Shown: positions 1 through 10,650 of the stretch, in pieces | Layout: each line of letters starts with the position of its first letter | Position numbering within the stretch: position 1 is the stretch's first letter | Source: Alopecurus myosuroides | Lineage: Eukaryota > Streptophyta > Magnoliopsida > Poales > Poaceae | Length of the DNA: 64,000 nucleotides | Assembly: GCA_028641055.1 (NCBI GenBank) | Contig: CM054062.1 | Span: 182,589,958 to 182,653,957, forward strand | Direction of reading: 5' to 3' | Made by a program: the position numbers and the translations under genes | Notes under the pieces: model-generated | What the model was told of the DNA's origin: nothing | Seen by the model: the letters and a program-made list of their open reading frames with translations, nothing else | Database searches by the model: none

Positions 1-2
1 AC

Positions 3-446
3 GACAACTTGGATGTCTACGAGCATGATAACTCCAGGCTGCACACCACCGCTCAGTTTGTGAGACACAGTGACGCAGTTGCCCGCACACTATCCCAGGA
101 GTTGGCTTCAGTCAGAGAGAAGCTTTACCTTGCTTTGACTCGTGTGGCGACTTACACCACAGACTTTGTTGGAGACGAGCGCTTTGCATGTTTTGATCAG
201 CCAGTTGGGCGTCGTCTGCCAGATGCTGGAGGTTACGAGCCGATCAGAGGTCCACTCCTTAACCTTGGTGCTGGTTACACTGGGATTCCACGCTTTGGAG
301 CACAGGGAGTCGACGCTATGTACTTCACCACGCCTAGAGTCGGTCTCAGACCACGTCAGATCTACGTGGATCGTCGTTCCACCTACTTTCGTGGGCGTGC
401 TCCTCACCATACCTCTCGCCGTACTCCTAGCCGCCGTCCTGCATGA
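3..446 (+). CDS. Leader ORF upstream of gag in the Gypsy element, open at the window edge
   Basis: The frame is open from the first bases of the window to a TGA at 444-446 (about 147 codons), with no convincing ATG; it probably begins left of the window or is spliced to it. The translation is mildly basic, with several Arg/Ser-rich stretches near its end, and matches no family I know. It lies about 200 bp before the gag ATG, where a 5' leader would be. It could be an additional retroelement ORF or chance openness. No function is assigned. Confidence 0.4.
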   Translation, partial: DNLDVYEHDNSRLHTTAQFVRHSDAVARTLSQELASVREKLYLALTRVATYTTDFVGDERFACFDQPVGRRLPDAGGYEPIRGPLLNLGAGYTGIPRFGAQGVDAMYFTTPRVGLRPRQIYVDRRSTYFRGRAPHHTSRRTPSRRPA

Positions 447-655
447 TGAGCATGGGAGTACTGATGTATCCATTCTTAGCTATGTTTAGTTATCCTTTGG
501 TGTTCGAACCATTTATGGTGTATTGGATATTCTGATGTATTTGAACATGTGATGGTGTACCTGTTGGTTATCTATTCATGCGTCAGATTAATCTATCTTT
601 CGGTTGCCAAGTCTATCCTTTTCTATTGTTGTGCTAAAATGCATTTCCATTCAGG

Positions 656-1581
656 ATGCCGCCAACAAGGAACAACACGCCTGAGCCACCGCCAATCGCG
701 GAGCTGTTGACTCAGATGACCCAAGTCATGACGCAGATGGCCCAGTTTCAGGCTAATCAGCACATCAACCAGACAGCTCCACGAGTCAGCATCAAGGAGT
801 TTCTCAGTCTGGGCCCAAGAGCTTTCGTGGCCACACGCGAGCCTCTGGACGCTGATGACTGGATCCGTGAGATAGCCAAGGCTCTGGAGATTGCACACGT
901 AGCTGAATAAGACAAGGTCAAGTATGCCTCCTATCTGCTGAAGGGTCAGGCAGCTACTTGGTGGGAGAACTTCCAGGCCATGAGAACTGGCATGCCAGTC
1001 ATGTGGGATTGTTTCAAGGAAGCCTTCCTGAAGCACCACATTCCAGATGGTCTCATGGAAAGGATGCGTGAAGAGTTTTGCTCACTCAAGCAGGGCAAGT
1101 TGGACGTCATCGGGTATGAGAGTGAGTTCAATCGCCTCGCTCGATACGCTGGAGATGAGGTGTCCACTGAAGCTAAGAAGATGGCAAGGTTCCGCAGAGG
1201 TTTTAACCCGGAACTCAAGTATGCCCTCACCAATATCAAGGCCAACAGCTTCGAGGATCTCGTTAACACCGCGCTCAATGAAGAAAATGGGCGCAAGGCG
1301 TTCGAGGAGTCTTGCAAGCACTCGCGTGAGGGTGGTTCCTCCTCCAACATGACCACCCCTCCGCAGAAGCGCCGCATCTGGGTACCAAATGGTGCTGTCA
1401 CTCGGGCTCCATACGCCCAAACTTCTCTAGGCTTCGCTCCCCGCCCACCCAACCCTGCTCAGATGCATGATACAAGGGCTTCAATGGGGCAGCCAAGGCC
1501 AGGGCCTCCTCGTGTCGTCACATGCTACAAGTGCAAGCGGACGGGGCACTACGCCGACAAGTGCACGCAGAGGCAGCTACC
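656..1581 (+). pseudogene. Gypsy gag (retrotransposon gag domain plus CCHC knuckle), broken
   Basis: Structural capsid/nucleocapsid protein of the plus-strand Gypsy element. It starts at ATG 656. The capsid part includes the typical stretch WWENF and a Gln/Leu-rich start; it ends in a zinc knuckle CX2CX4HX4C at 1523-1564 (CYKCKRTGHYADKC). An in-frame TAA at 908-910 interrupts it, with the same frame resuming directly after, so this is a nonsense mutation rather than two genes. At 1581 the coding sequence is cut by the nested minus-strand element; the frame resumes after its TSD at 12266. Basic Arg/Pro/Gly-rich linkers flank the knuckle, as expected for nucleic-acid binding. Confidence 0.9.
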
Positions 1582-2052
1582 TGTCGCACCCGGACTCCTA
1601 GGGGATACTCACAGTCCGTTAAACAGTAGATAAATGGCTTACGGGGCATACCGGCACCCGCATCTCAATATGAGCAGGCCAACACGTGAACGTGTGACAA
1701 CCATTATCTTACTATTCATCGTCTGCGCAAACCATCCCATAGAAATCCAGACACTTCCATTGACGTACTTCAAAACATACACACATGGTACGTCAACGGC
1801 GTTTGAACAAGTGATATCACAACAGATCTCTACGACACAAAAGATTGAAATAAGTTGCAACTGGCCCTCACTAGGGCAGAGAATAGCAAATACAATCATT
1901 CAGAGGGCACATGCCCCAACAATTCATCATTACATCACAGCGGAAGCATTCAAAATGTCTGAGTACAGACAAGAACCAAATAGGCCTAAGAGACCGGAAA
2001 CGAAAAGACGGAGCCCATCCACGAAGTCTCGGATCCTGCCCGGGTCCGCTAT

Positions 2053-2120
2053 CTACTCGTCAGCAGCCTCGTCGTCATACTCCACGTAGTAGCCACCATG
2101 TAGATCCTCGGAAACGTCGT
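2053..2120 (-). CDS. LTR-encoded acidic C-terminal exon (copy in 3' LTR)
   Basis: On the minus strand, after a GCAG acceptor-like end, the frame encodes DDVSEDLHGGYYVEY, then a D/E/A tail, and stops at TAG (2053-2055). The host element's LTR (19677-19741) encodes nearly the same peptide, with one Asp codon fewer, and has the same stop. See the finding on the spliced LTR frame. It could instead be untranslated LTR sequence conserved for another reason. Confidence 0.4.
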
Positions 2121-3351
2121 CTGCGTAAACCACAGCCCCAAAGGGGTCAGTACACCAACGTACTGGCAAGCAAGACTCACAGTTCACCAAAGTGTAACCC
2201 GTCAACACCAAGCACAGATGCTTTGGGTTCAACGGAAGGAAGGGGATATAAAAGATGCTGCAACTGGCTGCGCTAACCAACTACAGGACATACTACAACT
2301 TCCGGCTATCAGAAAGGAGATAAGATCGAGGATTGTAACCAACTGAAAAGTAACTTCAAACAAACCCATCCTGGATCTCGCCCCTTATCCAAAGAAGCAA
2401 TCCGAGGATAACTCACACAGTTGCATTTAAGGTGAATCAAGTTATTGTGTCATCAACCTATTACTAGTCAAGTTATTAATCATTGGGTGTAACATGTTTG
2501 ATCATTATGTTTAAGTTGTCCTGAGTACTTGTTAGCCAGTACTTTCACCAAGTAATCCATAACCGCGGAAAACACGGCTTCTCGAGAAGATTATCCCTGC
2601 AGGGTTGCACCAATTTGGCCGTACACGCAAGAATAACCCGCCAGATGGAAATGCACTTCCACCAAGCGGGGCACTCTACACAACTCGACTCTTCTCCGCA
2701 TCAAGCCCAAAGAACCTTGGGCGCACGGCTAATCGAGCCCAGAAGAAAATGGACCCTCATAGCACTCTAAGAACGTGTCCCCCTATATGCCGACTACAAA
2801 AGTTCCACCCGGGTACCAAGGGCTCGCAAGAACATGCATGCGGCAAATGGAAAACACGAACTAAATGAGGCGATTTGGACGAGATGCGAATCGAATCAAA
2901 TTGAGGGGGGCGCCCATACTCGCTTCCCACATGCGGTTAGTGCGCTCATCATGGATCAGTAGACAAGACCCTTTTCCTATTAGGGTCGACACTAGCAGGC
3001 CTCAAAACCACCCTGGGCCTCCTGCCGGTGCCTTATCATCAAATTTATTATTTAGCATATAACATTAGCATGATTGGTTGATTAAACATCGAGCCCCCAG
3101 AACATAATAAAATATAGTAACTGAAAGTAACGGGTAACAGACTCGAGCAAAACAACCTAAGCATGCTAGTAAGACGCGGGCTCAACCAAAAGGTTATAGG
3201 TATGGAGGTGAGGCAATATCAGGGTTAAGGGATTCATGTGATAGGTTCGTAACAGAAACAACTACTACTAAGGCTAGCAGAAATAGACAACGGAAAGTAT
3301 CGGTAACCAATGTTGAAAGGAACACAATGGTTCATGTGAGTGATAACTTGC

Positions 3352-3430
3352 CTGCAAACCCAGTAGCCTGGTACTGAGCTAACTCCTTAGAAGGGGTGTC
3401 GTAAGTATCGTCGGTCTCAACGTCGTCGTG
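3352..3430 (-). CDS. LTR-encoded acidic middle exon (copy in 3' LTR)
   Basis: On the minus strand the frame reads DDVETDDTYDTPSKELAQYQ, ending GCAG followed by GCAAGT, a classical GC-type splice donor. In the host element's LTR (18388-18465) the same frame is kept with mostly conservative changes. Here the acceptor AG at its start is lost (ACAC instead of ATAG), so this copy may not splice. An equivalent copy lies at 9213-9291. Confidence 0.35.
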
Positions 3431-4734
3431 TATCCGAGAAGAAGCAAACAAACAAGGCAGAAATATAAACAATCATTATCATGGCATAGTGCACAAACAT
3501 GGGATGATGCATGATAGTTTAATTGGTGCATCCAAAAATAAACTAGTTGACAAGATAACAACATGATTAAATGGACCCATATGCAATTGGATTGCATATG
3601 GAAAACCCATGAATTATGGTTGAATTGATTGTTTTACAACTAAGCATTATATGAAAGTGGATTAGCATGATGCATGGATGAGGAAAACAGCAAAATAACA
3701 ACAATAGAACCAAATGGAAATAAGGCTTAACAAGTTTAGAAATTCAGTTATTAAGTTATGGAATTTTGGTTTCTTAAAGGTGTCACACAAGCATTTGTTG
3801 TTTTCACCACTTTTAATTGTTCAAAATAGATAACAAAGTTTATATTTGAAAAGAAAACAAGATTTTAGTTGGAATACATGTTTCACTTGCTGCAAAAGGA
3901 TTTCAAATGAATTATTTAGGAATTAAACAAGTTAAACAAGAATTAAATGAATTTAATTCAAACATGAACTTATTTGAATTTTTATTTGTGCAAAACATTA
4001 AGTGAGATTCATATTTGAAAAGGTTATGCTTTGATGGTTTGAAAACATATTTTATATGTCCCAAATGAATTTGTTTTGATCAAGGTATGAATTTAACAAT
4101 ATTAAATGATTTAAACAAGGTTTAAATTATTTAACCAATTTTAATTATTCAAAACAGAAAACAAAGTTTATATTTGGAAAGAGGGTTTAATTTTGCATGG
4201 AAAACATATTTCATTTGTGGAAATTGGATTTAGAATGAGCAAGTTATTATTTTGGCAATTTTAAATGCAATAAACAAGAAACAGTTGTTTTCAGCAATTT
4301 AAATTATTCAAAACAGCAAACAAAATTTATATTTGGAAAGTACATGAAAAGTTGATTGGAAAACATATTTAGTTTGTTGAATTTGGAATTTTTATGAACA
4401 AGTTATGAATTTTGCAAATTTAAGTGAATTTGACAAGTTTTCAAATTTTGCACCAATTTAAGATAATCAAAACAGTAAAAAAAAAATTATATTTGGATAG
4501 ATCATTTAATTTGGTATTGAAAACATATCAAAAATGTTGGATTTGGAGTTAGGATGATTTATTTATGCAATTTCCAAAATTGGGTGCAAATCTGCCATTT
4601 TTATGGATCTAGGGACTTGGAAAAAAAATATTTGCAGGGGCTAGATTAAATACCAGGGGCCTATGTGTGATTACTGACAAGTTTTGTGACCAAAAACATG
4701 TAAAATAAAAGAGGTGGTTTATTGGTGGGAGGTG

Positions 4735-4790
4735 GGATTCGAACCCCCCACCTCCTGCTTCCTGCGCTGGGGAACCAACCAACTGGGCTA
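4735..4790 (-). promoter_or_regulatory. tRNA-like unit with pol III A and B boxes inside LTR (copy 1)
   Basis: The minus strand has TAGCCCAGTTGG (A box, 4779-4790) and, 45 bp further, GGTTCGAATCC (B box, 4735-4745), both matching the internal promoter consensus of tRNA genes. The T-arm can pair with one mismatch, but no acceptor stem pairs, so this is tRNA-derived or tRNA-like, not a working tRNA gene. Confidence 0.6.
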
Positions 4791-5358
4791 GGCTGCTGTT
4801 GTGTTAGGGAGGGGGGCCTCGGGGGGTATGTGCTGTTGTTTCGACGTTAACTGAATTTTTTGGATGCAGCCAATCTGAACCCGAGCGGACAGGAACCATG
4901 TCGAACGCTGCAGCGGCTGCTCGCCGGAGGGCCGTGGGGTTGTGCGAGTAGAGAGGAGGGAGAGGGAGGAGGATCGAGAGGAGGGAGGAGGAGGCGCACC
5001 TCACCTTGGCTGATCGCGGAACAGGAGGCGTGGATCGTTGGGGCGGACAGCAGGTGGTTGCAGCAGGGCGGACAGGAAGTTTGGCGGCGGGAATCCTCGA
5101 CGGTGGCGGCGGCTCAGTCCCTCCCGGCCCAAGCCGAGGGGGGAGAAGGTAGAGGGTGGAGCGGCGGCTCCATTCCCGCCGCTGGCGCGGCCGGAGGGGC
5201 CCCGGACGGCCGGCGACCACCGGAGAAAGGTGGAGGTTTTTGGTGGAAGCTTCAGGTTCAGTACAGAGAAGATACAGGGAGAAAAGAGAGAAGAAGGGAT
5301 GGCGGCTTGAGGGAAAAGAGAGGGAGCTAGGGTTTAGGGTTGGGAGAGGGGGAAGGTG

Positions 5359-5373
5359 AGCTATAAAGGAGTA
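5359..5373 (-). promoter_or_regulatory. Candidate LTR core promoter (TATA-like)
   Basis: The minus strand reads CTCCTTTATAGCTCACC, followed by CT-rich DNA with AACCCTA-type words and then the GC-rich block, like a plant 5' UTR. The same arrangement occurs at 21384 and 28130 in another element's LTRs and at 11222 in the partner LTR. The TATAAA core lies on the opposite strand, so direction is uncertain. Confidence 0.35.
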
Positions 5374-6235
5374 GGGCCATGGTACGGCAGGCCATCCAGG
5401 GGGGGTGGAGATGATCATACGGTGGAGGACATGATCGTACTGTGATGACGTCTGCAGGAGGAAGAAAGAGTATCGAAGGGGTACTGGGCCAGAAAGAAAA
5501 TAGGTGGGCTGGGGGAGAAATTGGGCTTTGGTGGCTTCTCTCTCTCTCTCCTTGCTTTAATCTTTTTATTATTTGTTCTATTTTTTTTTTTGGCTGAATT
5601 GGAAAAGGAAGAGAATGAGGGTTTTGAGGTTAGTAAAAATTTCAAAAAAATTTGGGTTAAATCCTTTAGGTAATATTAACCAAATGCAAGTTTTGGTATT
5701 TCAAATTAATTGAATTATGGGGCTGTTTTGACTTGGAAAGAATTTGATTGAAATTTATGGTTAAGTGGTTATTGAAAACAATATTTTAATTATGGTGATC
5801 AAATGATTTTAACTGAAAACAAATGATTAGTAATTGTGTTGCAATTTTTATAAGATCAACATGTTTTCTGTTTTGGAAAATGTGGTTTGAATTTGATTGT
5901 GAATTGATTCAGATGAGTTATTAAATAGAAATAACAAGTTAATGGTTCTATTTAAATAGAAACAACTAGTTGTTTTAATTGAAACTTTTTATTTGGAAAG
6001 TGTAACATAACAAGTATGAACAATTATTTGGATGTTGGTTTGGAGTTTCAAATGGAAAACAAATTGAATTTGAAAAGGGTTTTATTAGTGGATGCATTTT
6101 TATAGAAACAAAACAACAGTTTTGAGATCACACTTTAATGGAAACATATGATTGTTTTATTTTGAAATATCATTTTGGGAAATTGTAACATCACAAGGAT
6201 GAAACAAAAGGTTTGAATTTTGGTTTGAAATTCAA

Positions 6236-6318
6236 ATAGAAAACAAAGGAAAACAAAGGAAAACAGTTGGAAAACAAATGAAAACAGAGGAAAACAAATG
6301 GAAAACAAGCAAAACAAA
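6236..6318 (+). repeat. Short tandem array of GGAAAACAAA-type units
   Basis: Degenerate 10-12-bp A-rich units near the outer end of the LTR; repeated at about 12096-12177 in the partner LTR. Confidence 0.8.
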
Positions 6319-6408
6319 TGCAACCAACATGATGCCATGATGCAAAACATAAAATAACAGAGAGCAAACATCCTAAAGGCTTATTTTTCATCCTTGGGAT
6401 GTTACAAA

Positions 6409-6421
6409 ACGCCCCCCCTTG
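6409..6421 (-). other. Polypurine tract of nested element
   Basis: The minus strand has AAGGGGGGGCG just before the 3' LTR start at 6406. It matches the tract before the 3' LTR of the host Gypsy element (15759-15768), down to the flanking words, showing family relationship. Confidence 0.8.
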
Positions 6422-6424
6422 AAG

Positions 6425-6530
6425 GAATCGCGCCCCGAGATTCCTACTGAGAAAAGAAAAGGTCCGGAAACTTCTTGGGAAGATCCTCTTGAGATGTGAG
6501 ACGTGAAACATATCGTGCACATTAGATAGA
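6425..6530 (-). pseudogene. Integrase C-terminal scrap of nested element
   Basis: The minus strand encodes DMFHVSHLKRIF, equivalent to the DVFHVSQLKRFF tail of the host element's integrase (about 15474-15510). It is joined directly to the protease-side spacer, so an internal deletion removed RT, RNase H and the integrase core. It ends near the polypurine tract. Confidence 0.8.
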
Positions 6531-6668
6531 CGTCAGGGAATTTGGAAACCACCGGAACATTTTTAAGTAAAGGGAGAGGTTTTTGTATCGATGGTGTATA
6601 GCTGGATAAAACTTGATTCATTTGGAGAATAGAATATCTGTAATAAGGTTGGAACAGAGTTATTGACA

Positions 6669-6974
6669 TCAATGGAACACCAAGGATGACATCAATGTCA
6701 GAATCAGCAACATGAGAGTAACGAGGAATATGTGGCCTCTCATTAGAATTGGATTGTTCTTACTTATCTTGGAGGTCAACATTTGAGATCCCGGGGAGTG
6801 AACAGAGTTTTGATTTCTTAGTGGAACCAGAATTGGGTTGTATGTTGTGGAAAAGATTGTTGGCACAAAGGAATGTGATGCTCCGGTATCAAATAACACT
6901 TTAACTGGACAAGAGTTTACGAGGAAGTTTTGATTAGACGCCGGTAGAAGAATTGAATTGGAAAACAACAACAA
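6669..6974 (-). pseudogene. Protease fragment of nested element
   Basis: The minus-strand translation contains [12 protein letters not shown], the aspartic-protease active site (DTGA), and then [13 protein letters not shown], nearly the same as the protease of the host Gypsy element at 12440-12600. The frame drifts out at about 6700. A short piece matching the spacer between protease and RT (PxLxNVPVV) follows at about 6530-6600; then RT, RNase H and most of integrase are missing. Confidence 0.85.
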
Positions 6975-7429
6975 GATTTCAACGGACGAAAAGGATGTTG
7001 AGAAGAACAGGATAACAACATCGGGGAAAACGAGAACAAAACTCCTGAGGTACTACGGAAAACCCATCCGGGCTTCTAAAGGATCAATATCTACTGCTTA
7101 AGGAATAGAGGATCTGCTTCCGGGGCTTACACGCCTCCGTTCTCAATCATGAGTAGGCAACATGATAAATCAAGTCACAACCACCTCCATTCCTATGGTC
7201 TAGTAGATATAACCATCCTAGAGAAACCAGAATTCGTGAAATCCTAACTTGAAAGTTTAGATGAGAAGAGAAAACAACGTTGCACTTCCTTACCAGAAAA
7301 GGGAGGGTGGGTGGGGAAAGAAGAAAAAGAACAGAATTCCTACTCTCACGTTTCATTTTTCCTATATAGTTACAAAATAGTTTCTAGACTCAACTGCGAC
7401 CAGTAAAAAGGGATCCTACAGGCAGACAG

Positions 7430-7441
7430 GCTCTGATACCA
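7430..7441 (-). promoter_or_regulatory. Primer-binding site (tRNA-iMet type) of nested element
   Basis: The minus strand reads TGGTATCAGAGC directly inside the 5' LTR, separated from it by two bases. This is the usual initiator-Met tRNA complement of plant LTR retrotransposons and fixes the element as minus-oriented. Confidence 0.93.
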
Positions 7442-7914
7442 TTTGTCGCACCCGGACTCCTAGGGGATACTCACAGTCCGTTAAACAGTAGATAAATGGC
7501 TTACGGGGCATACCGGCACCCGCATCTCAATATGAGCAGGCCAACACGTGAACGTGTGACAACCATTATCTTACTATTCATCGTCTGCGCAAACCATCCC
7601 ATAGAAATCCAGACACTTCCATTGACGTACTTCAAAACATACACACATGGTACGTCAACGGCGTTTGAACAAGTGATATCACAACAGATCTCTACGACAC
7701 AAAAGATTGAAATAAGTTGCAACTGGCCCTCACTAGGGCAGAGAATAGCAAATACAATCATTCAGAGGGCACATGCCCCAACAATTCATCATTACATCAC
7801 AGCGGAAGCGTTCAAAATGTCTGAGTACAGACAAGAACCAAATAGGCCTAAGAGGCCGGAAACGAAAAGACGGAGCCCATCCACGAAGTCTCGGATCCTG
7901 CCCGGGTCCGCTAT

Positions 7915-7982
7915 CTACTCGTCAGCAGCCTCGTCGTCATACTCCACGTAGTAGCCACCATGTAGATCCTCGGAAACGTCGT
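7915..7982 (-). CDS. LTR-encoded acidic C-terminal exon (copy in 5' LTR)
   Basis: The same segment as 2053-2120 in the partner LTR, with the same stop and acceptor-like GCAG on the minus strand. Confidence 0.4.
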
Positions 7983-9212
7983 CTGCGTAAACCACAGCCC
8001 CAAAGGGGTCAGTACACCAACGTACTGGCAAGCAAGACTCACAGTTCACCAAAGTGTAACCCGTCAACACCAAGCACAGATGCTTTGGGTTCAACGGAAG
8101 GAAGGGGATATAAAAGATGCTGCAACTGGCTGCGCTAACCAACTACAGGACATACTACAACTTCCGGCTATCAGAAAGGAGATAAGATCGAGGATTGTAA
8201 CCAACTGAAAAGTAACTTCAAACAAACCCATCCTGGATCTCGCCCCTTATCCAAAGAAGCAATCCGAGGATAACTCACACAGTTGCATTTAAGGTGAATC
8301 AAGTTATTATGTCATCAACCTATTACTAGTCAAGTTATTAATCATTGGGTGTAACATGTTTGATCATTATGTTTAAGTTGTCCTGAGTACTTGTTAGCCA
8401 GTACTTTCACCAAGTAATCCATAACCGCGGAAAACACGGCTTCTCGAGAAGATTATCCCTGCAGGGTTGCACCAATTTGGCCGTACACGCAAGAATAACC
8501 CGCCAGATGGAAATGCACTTCCACCAAGCGGGGCACTCTACACAACTCGACTCTTCTCCGCATCAAGCCCAAAGAACCTTGGGCGCACGGCTAATCGAGC
8601 CCAGAAGAAAATGGACCCTCATAGCACTCTAAGAACGTGTCCCCCTATATGCCGACTACAAAAGTTCCACCCGGGTACCAAGGGCTCGCAAGAACATGCA
8701 TGCGGCAAATGGAAAACACGAACTAAATGAGGCGATTTGGACGAGATGCGAATCGAATCAAATTGAGGGGGCGCCCATACTCGCTTCCCACATGCGGTTA
8801 GTGCGCTCATCATGGATCAGTAGACAAGACCCTTTTCCTATTAGGGTCGACACTAGCAGGCCTCAAAACCACCCTGGGCCTCCTGCCGGTGCCTTATCAT
8901 CAAATTTATTATTTAGCATATAACATTAGCATGATTGGTTGATTAAACATCGAGCCCCCAGAACATAATAAAATATAGTAACTGAAAGTAACGGGTAACA
9001 GACTCGAGCAAAACAACCTAAGCATGCTAGTAAGACGCGGGCTCAACCAAAAGGTTATAGGTATGGAGGTGAGGCAATATCAGGGTTAAGGGATTCATGT
9101 GATAGGTTCGTAACAGAAACAACTACTACTAAGGCTAGCAGAAATAGACAACGGAAAGTATCGGTAACCAATGTTGAAAGGAACACAATGGTTCATGTGA
9201 GTGATAACTTGC

Positions 9213-9291
9213 CTGCAAACCCAGTAGCCTGGTACTGAGCTAACTCCTTAGAAGGGGTGTCGTAAGTATCGTCGGTCTCAACGTCGTCGTG
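9213..9291 (-). CDS. LTR-encoded acidic middle exon (copy in 5' LTR)
   Basis: Partner-LTR copy of the segment at 3352-3430, with the same GC-type donor. Confidence 0.35.
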
Positions 9292-10594
9292 TATCCGAGA
9301 AGAAGCAAACAAACAAGGCAGAAATATAAACAATCATTATCATGGCATAGTGCACAAACATGGGATGATGCATGATAGTTTAATTGATGCATCCAAAAAT
9401 AAACTAGTTGACAAGATAACAACATGATTAAATGGACCCATATGCAATTGGATTGCATATGGAAAACCCATGAATTATGGTTGAATTGATTGTTTTACAA
9501 CTAAGCATTATATGAAAGTGTATTAGCATGATGCATGGATGAGGAAAACAGCAAAATAACAACAATAGAACCAAATGGAAATAAGGCTTAACAAGTTTAG
9601 AAATTCAGTTATTAAGTTATGGAATTTTGGTTTCTTAAAGGTGTCACACAAGCATTTGTTGTTTTCACCACTTTTAATTGTTCAAAATAGATAACAAAGT
9701 TTATATTTGAAAATAAAACAAGATTTTAGTTGGAATACATGTTTCACTTGCTGCAAAAGGATTTCAAATGAATTATTTAGGAATTAAACAAGTTAAACAA
9801 GAATTAAATGAATTTAATTCAAACATGAACTTATTTGAATTTTTATTTGTGCAAAACATTAAGTGAGATTCATATTTGAAAAGTTTATGCTTTGATGGTT
9901 TGAAAACATATTTTATATGTCCCAAAACAATTTGTTTTGATCAAGGTATGAATTTAACAATATTAAATGATTTAAACAAGGTTTAAATTATTTAACCAAT
10001 TTTAATTATTCAAAACAGAAAACAAAGTTTATATTTGGAAAGAGGGTTTAATTTTGCATGGAAAACATATTTCATTTGTGGAAATTGGATTTAGAAGGAG
10101 CAAGTTATTATTTTGGCAATTTTAAATGCAATAAACAAGAAACAGTTGTTTTCAGCAATTTAAATTATTCAAAACAGCAAACAAAATTTATATTTGGAAA
10201 GTACATGAAAAGTTGATTGGAAAACATATTTAGTTTGTTGAATTTGGAATTTTTATGAACAAGTTATGAATTTTGCAAATTTAAGTGAATTTGAAAAGTT
10301 TTCAAATTTTGCACCAATTTAAAATATTCAAAACAGTAAACAAATTTTATATTTGGATAGATCATTTAATTTGGTATTGAAAACATATCAAAAATGTTGG
10401 ATTTGGAGTTAGGATGATTTATTTATGCAATTTCCAAAATTGGGTGCAAATCTGCCATTTTTATGGATCTAGGGACTTGGAAAAAAAATATTTGCAGGGG
10501 CTAGATTAAATACCAGGGGCCTATGTGTGATTACTGACAAGTTTTGTGACCAAAAACATGTAAAATAAAAGAGGTGGTTTATTGGTGGGAGGTG

Positions 10595-10650
10595 GGATTC
10601 GAACCCCCCACCTCCTGCTTCCTGCGCTGGGGAACCAACCAACTGGGCTA
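10595..10650 (-). promoter_or_regulatory. tRNA-like unit with pol III A and B boxes inside LTR (copy 2)
   Basis: The same unit in the 5' LTR: A box 10639-10650, B box 10595-10605, unchanged from the 3' LTR copy. Confidence 0.6.

Larger units (their letters stand above)
1582..6406 (-). repeat. 3' LTR of nested minus-strand element
   Basis: A 4,825-bp LTR differing from the partner LTR at 7444-12265 by scattered single-base changes and 1-bp indels, for example an extra G near 2890, indicating recent insertion. On the minus strand it holds, in order: an AT-rich start, a GC-rich block (about 4800-5420) with a TATA-like motif, a tRNA-like A/B-box unit (4735-4790), AT-rich DNA, a short conserved coding-like segment (3352-3430) and a second one ending in a stop at 2053. 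Confidence 0.95.

Noticed and set aside
1634..2089. 151-codon plus-strand ORF in the LTR (repeated at 7496-7951)
   Set aside because: It is antisense to the element, has no known motif, and is the complement of the LTR end region; identical in both LTRs simply because they are recent copies.
4735..4800. Complete tRNA gene
   Set aside because: A and B boxes are good but no acceptor stem pairs and the anticodon arm is unconvincing; kept only as tRNA-like.
4804..5418. 204-codon proline-rich minus-strand ORF in the GC-rich LTR block
   Set aside because: Low complexity, and broken by a one-base indel in the otherwise near-identical partner LTR, so probably not a protein gene.
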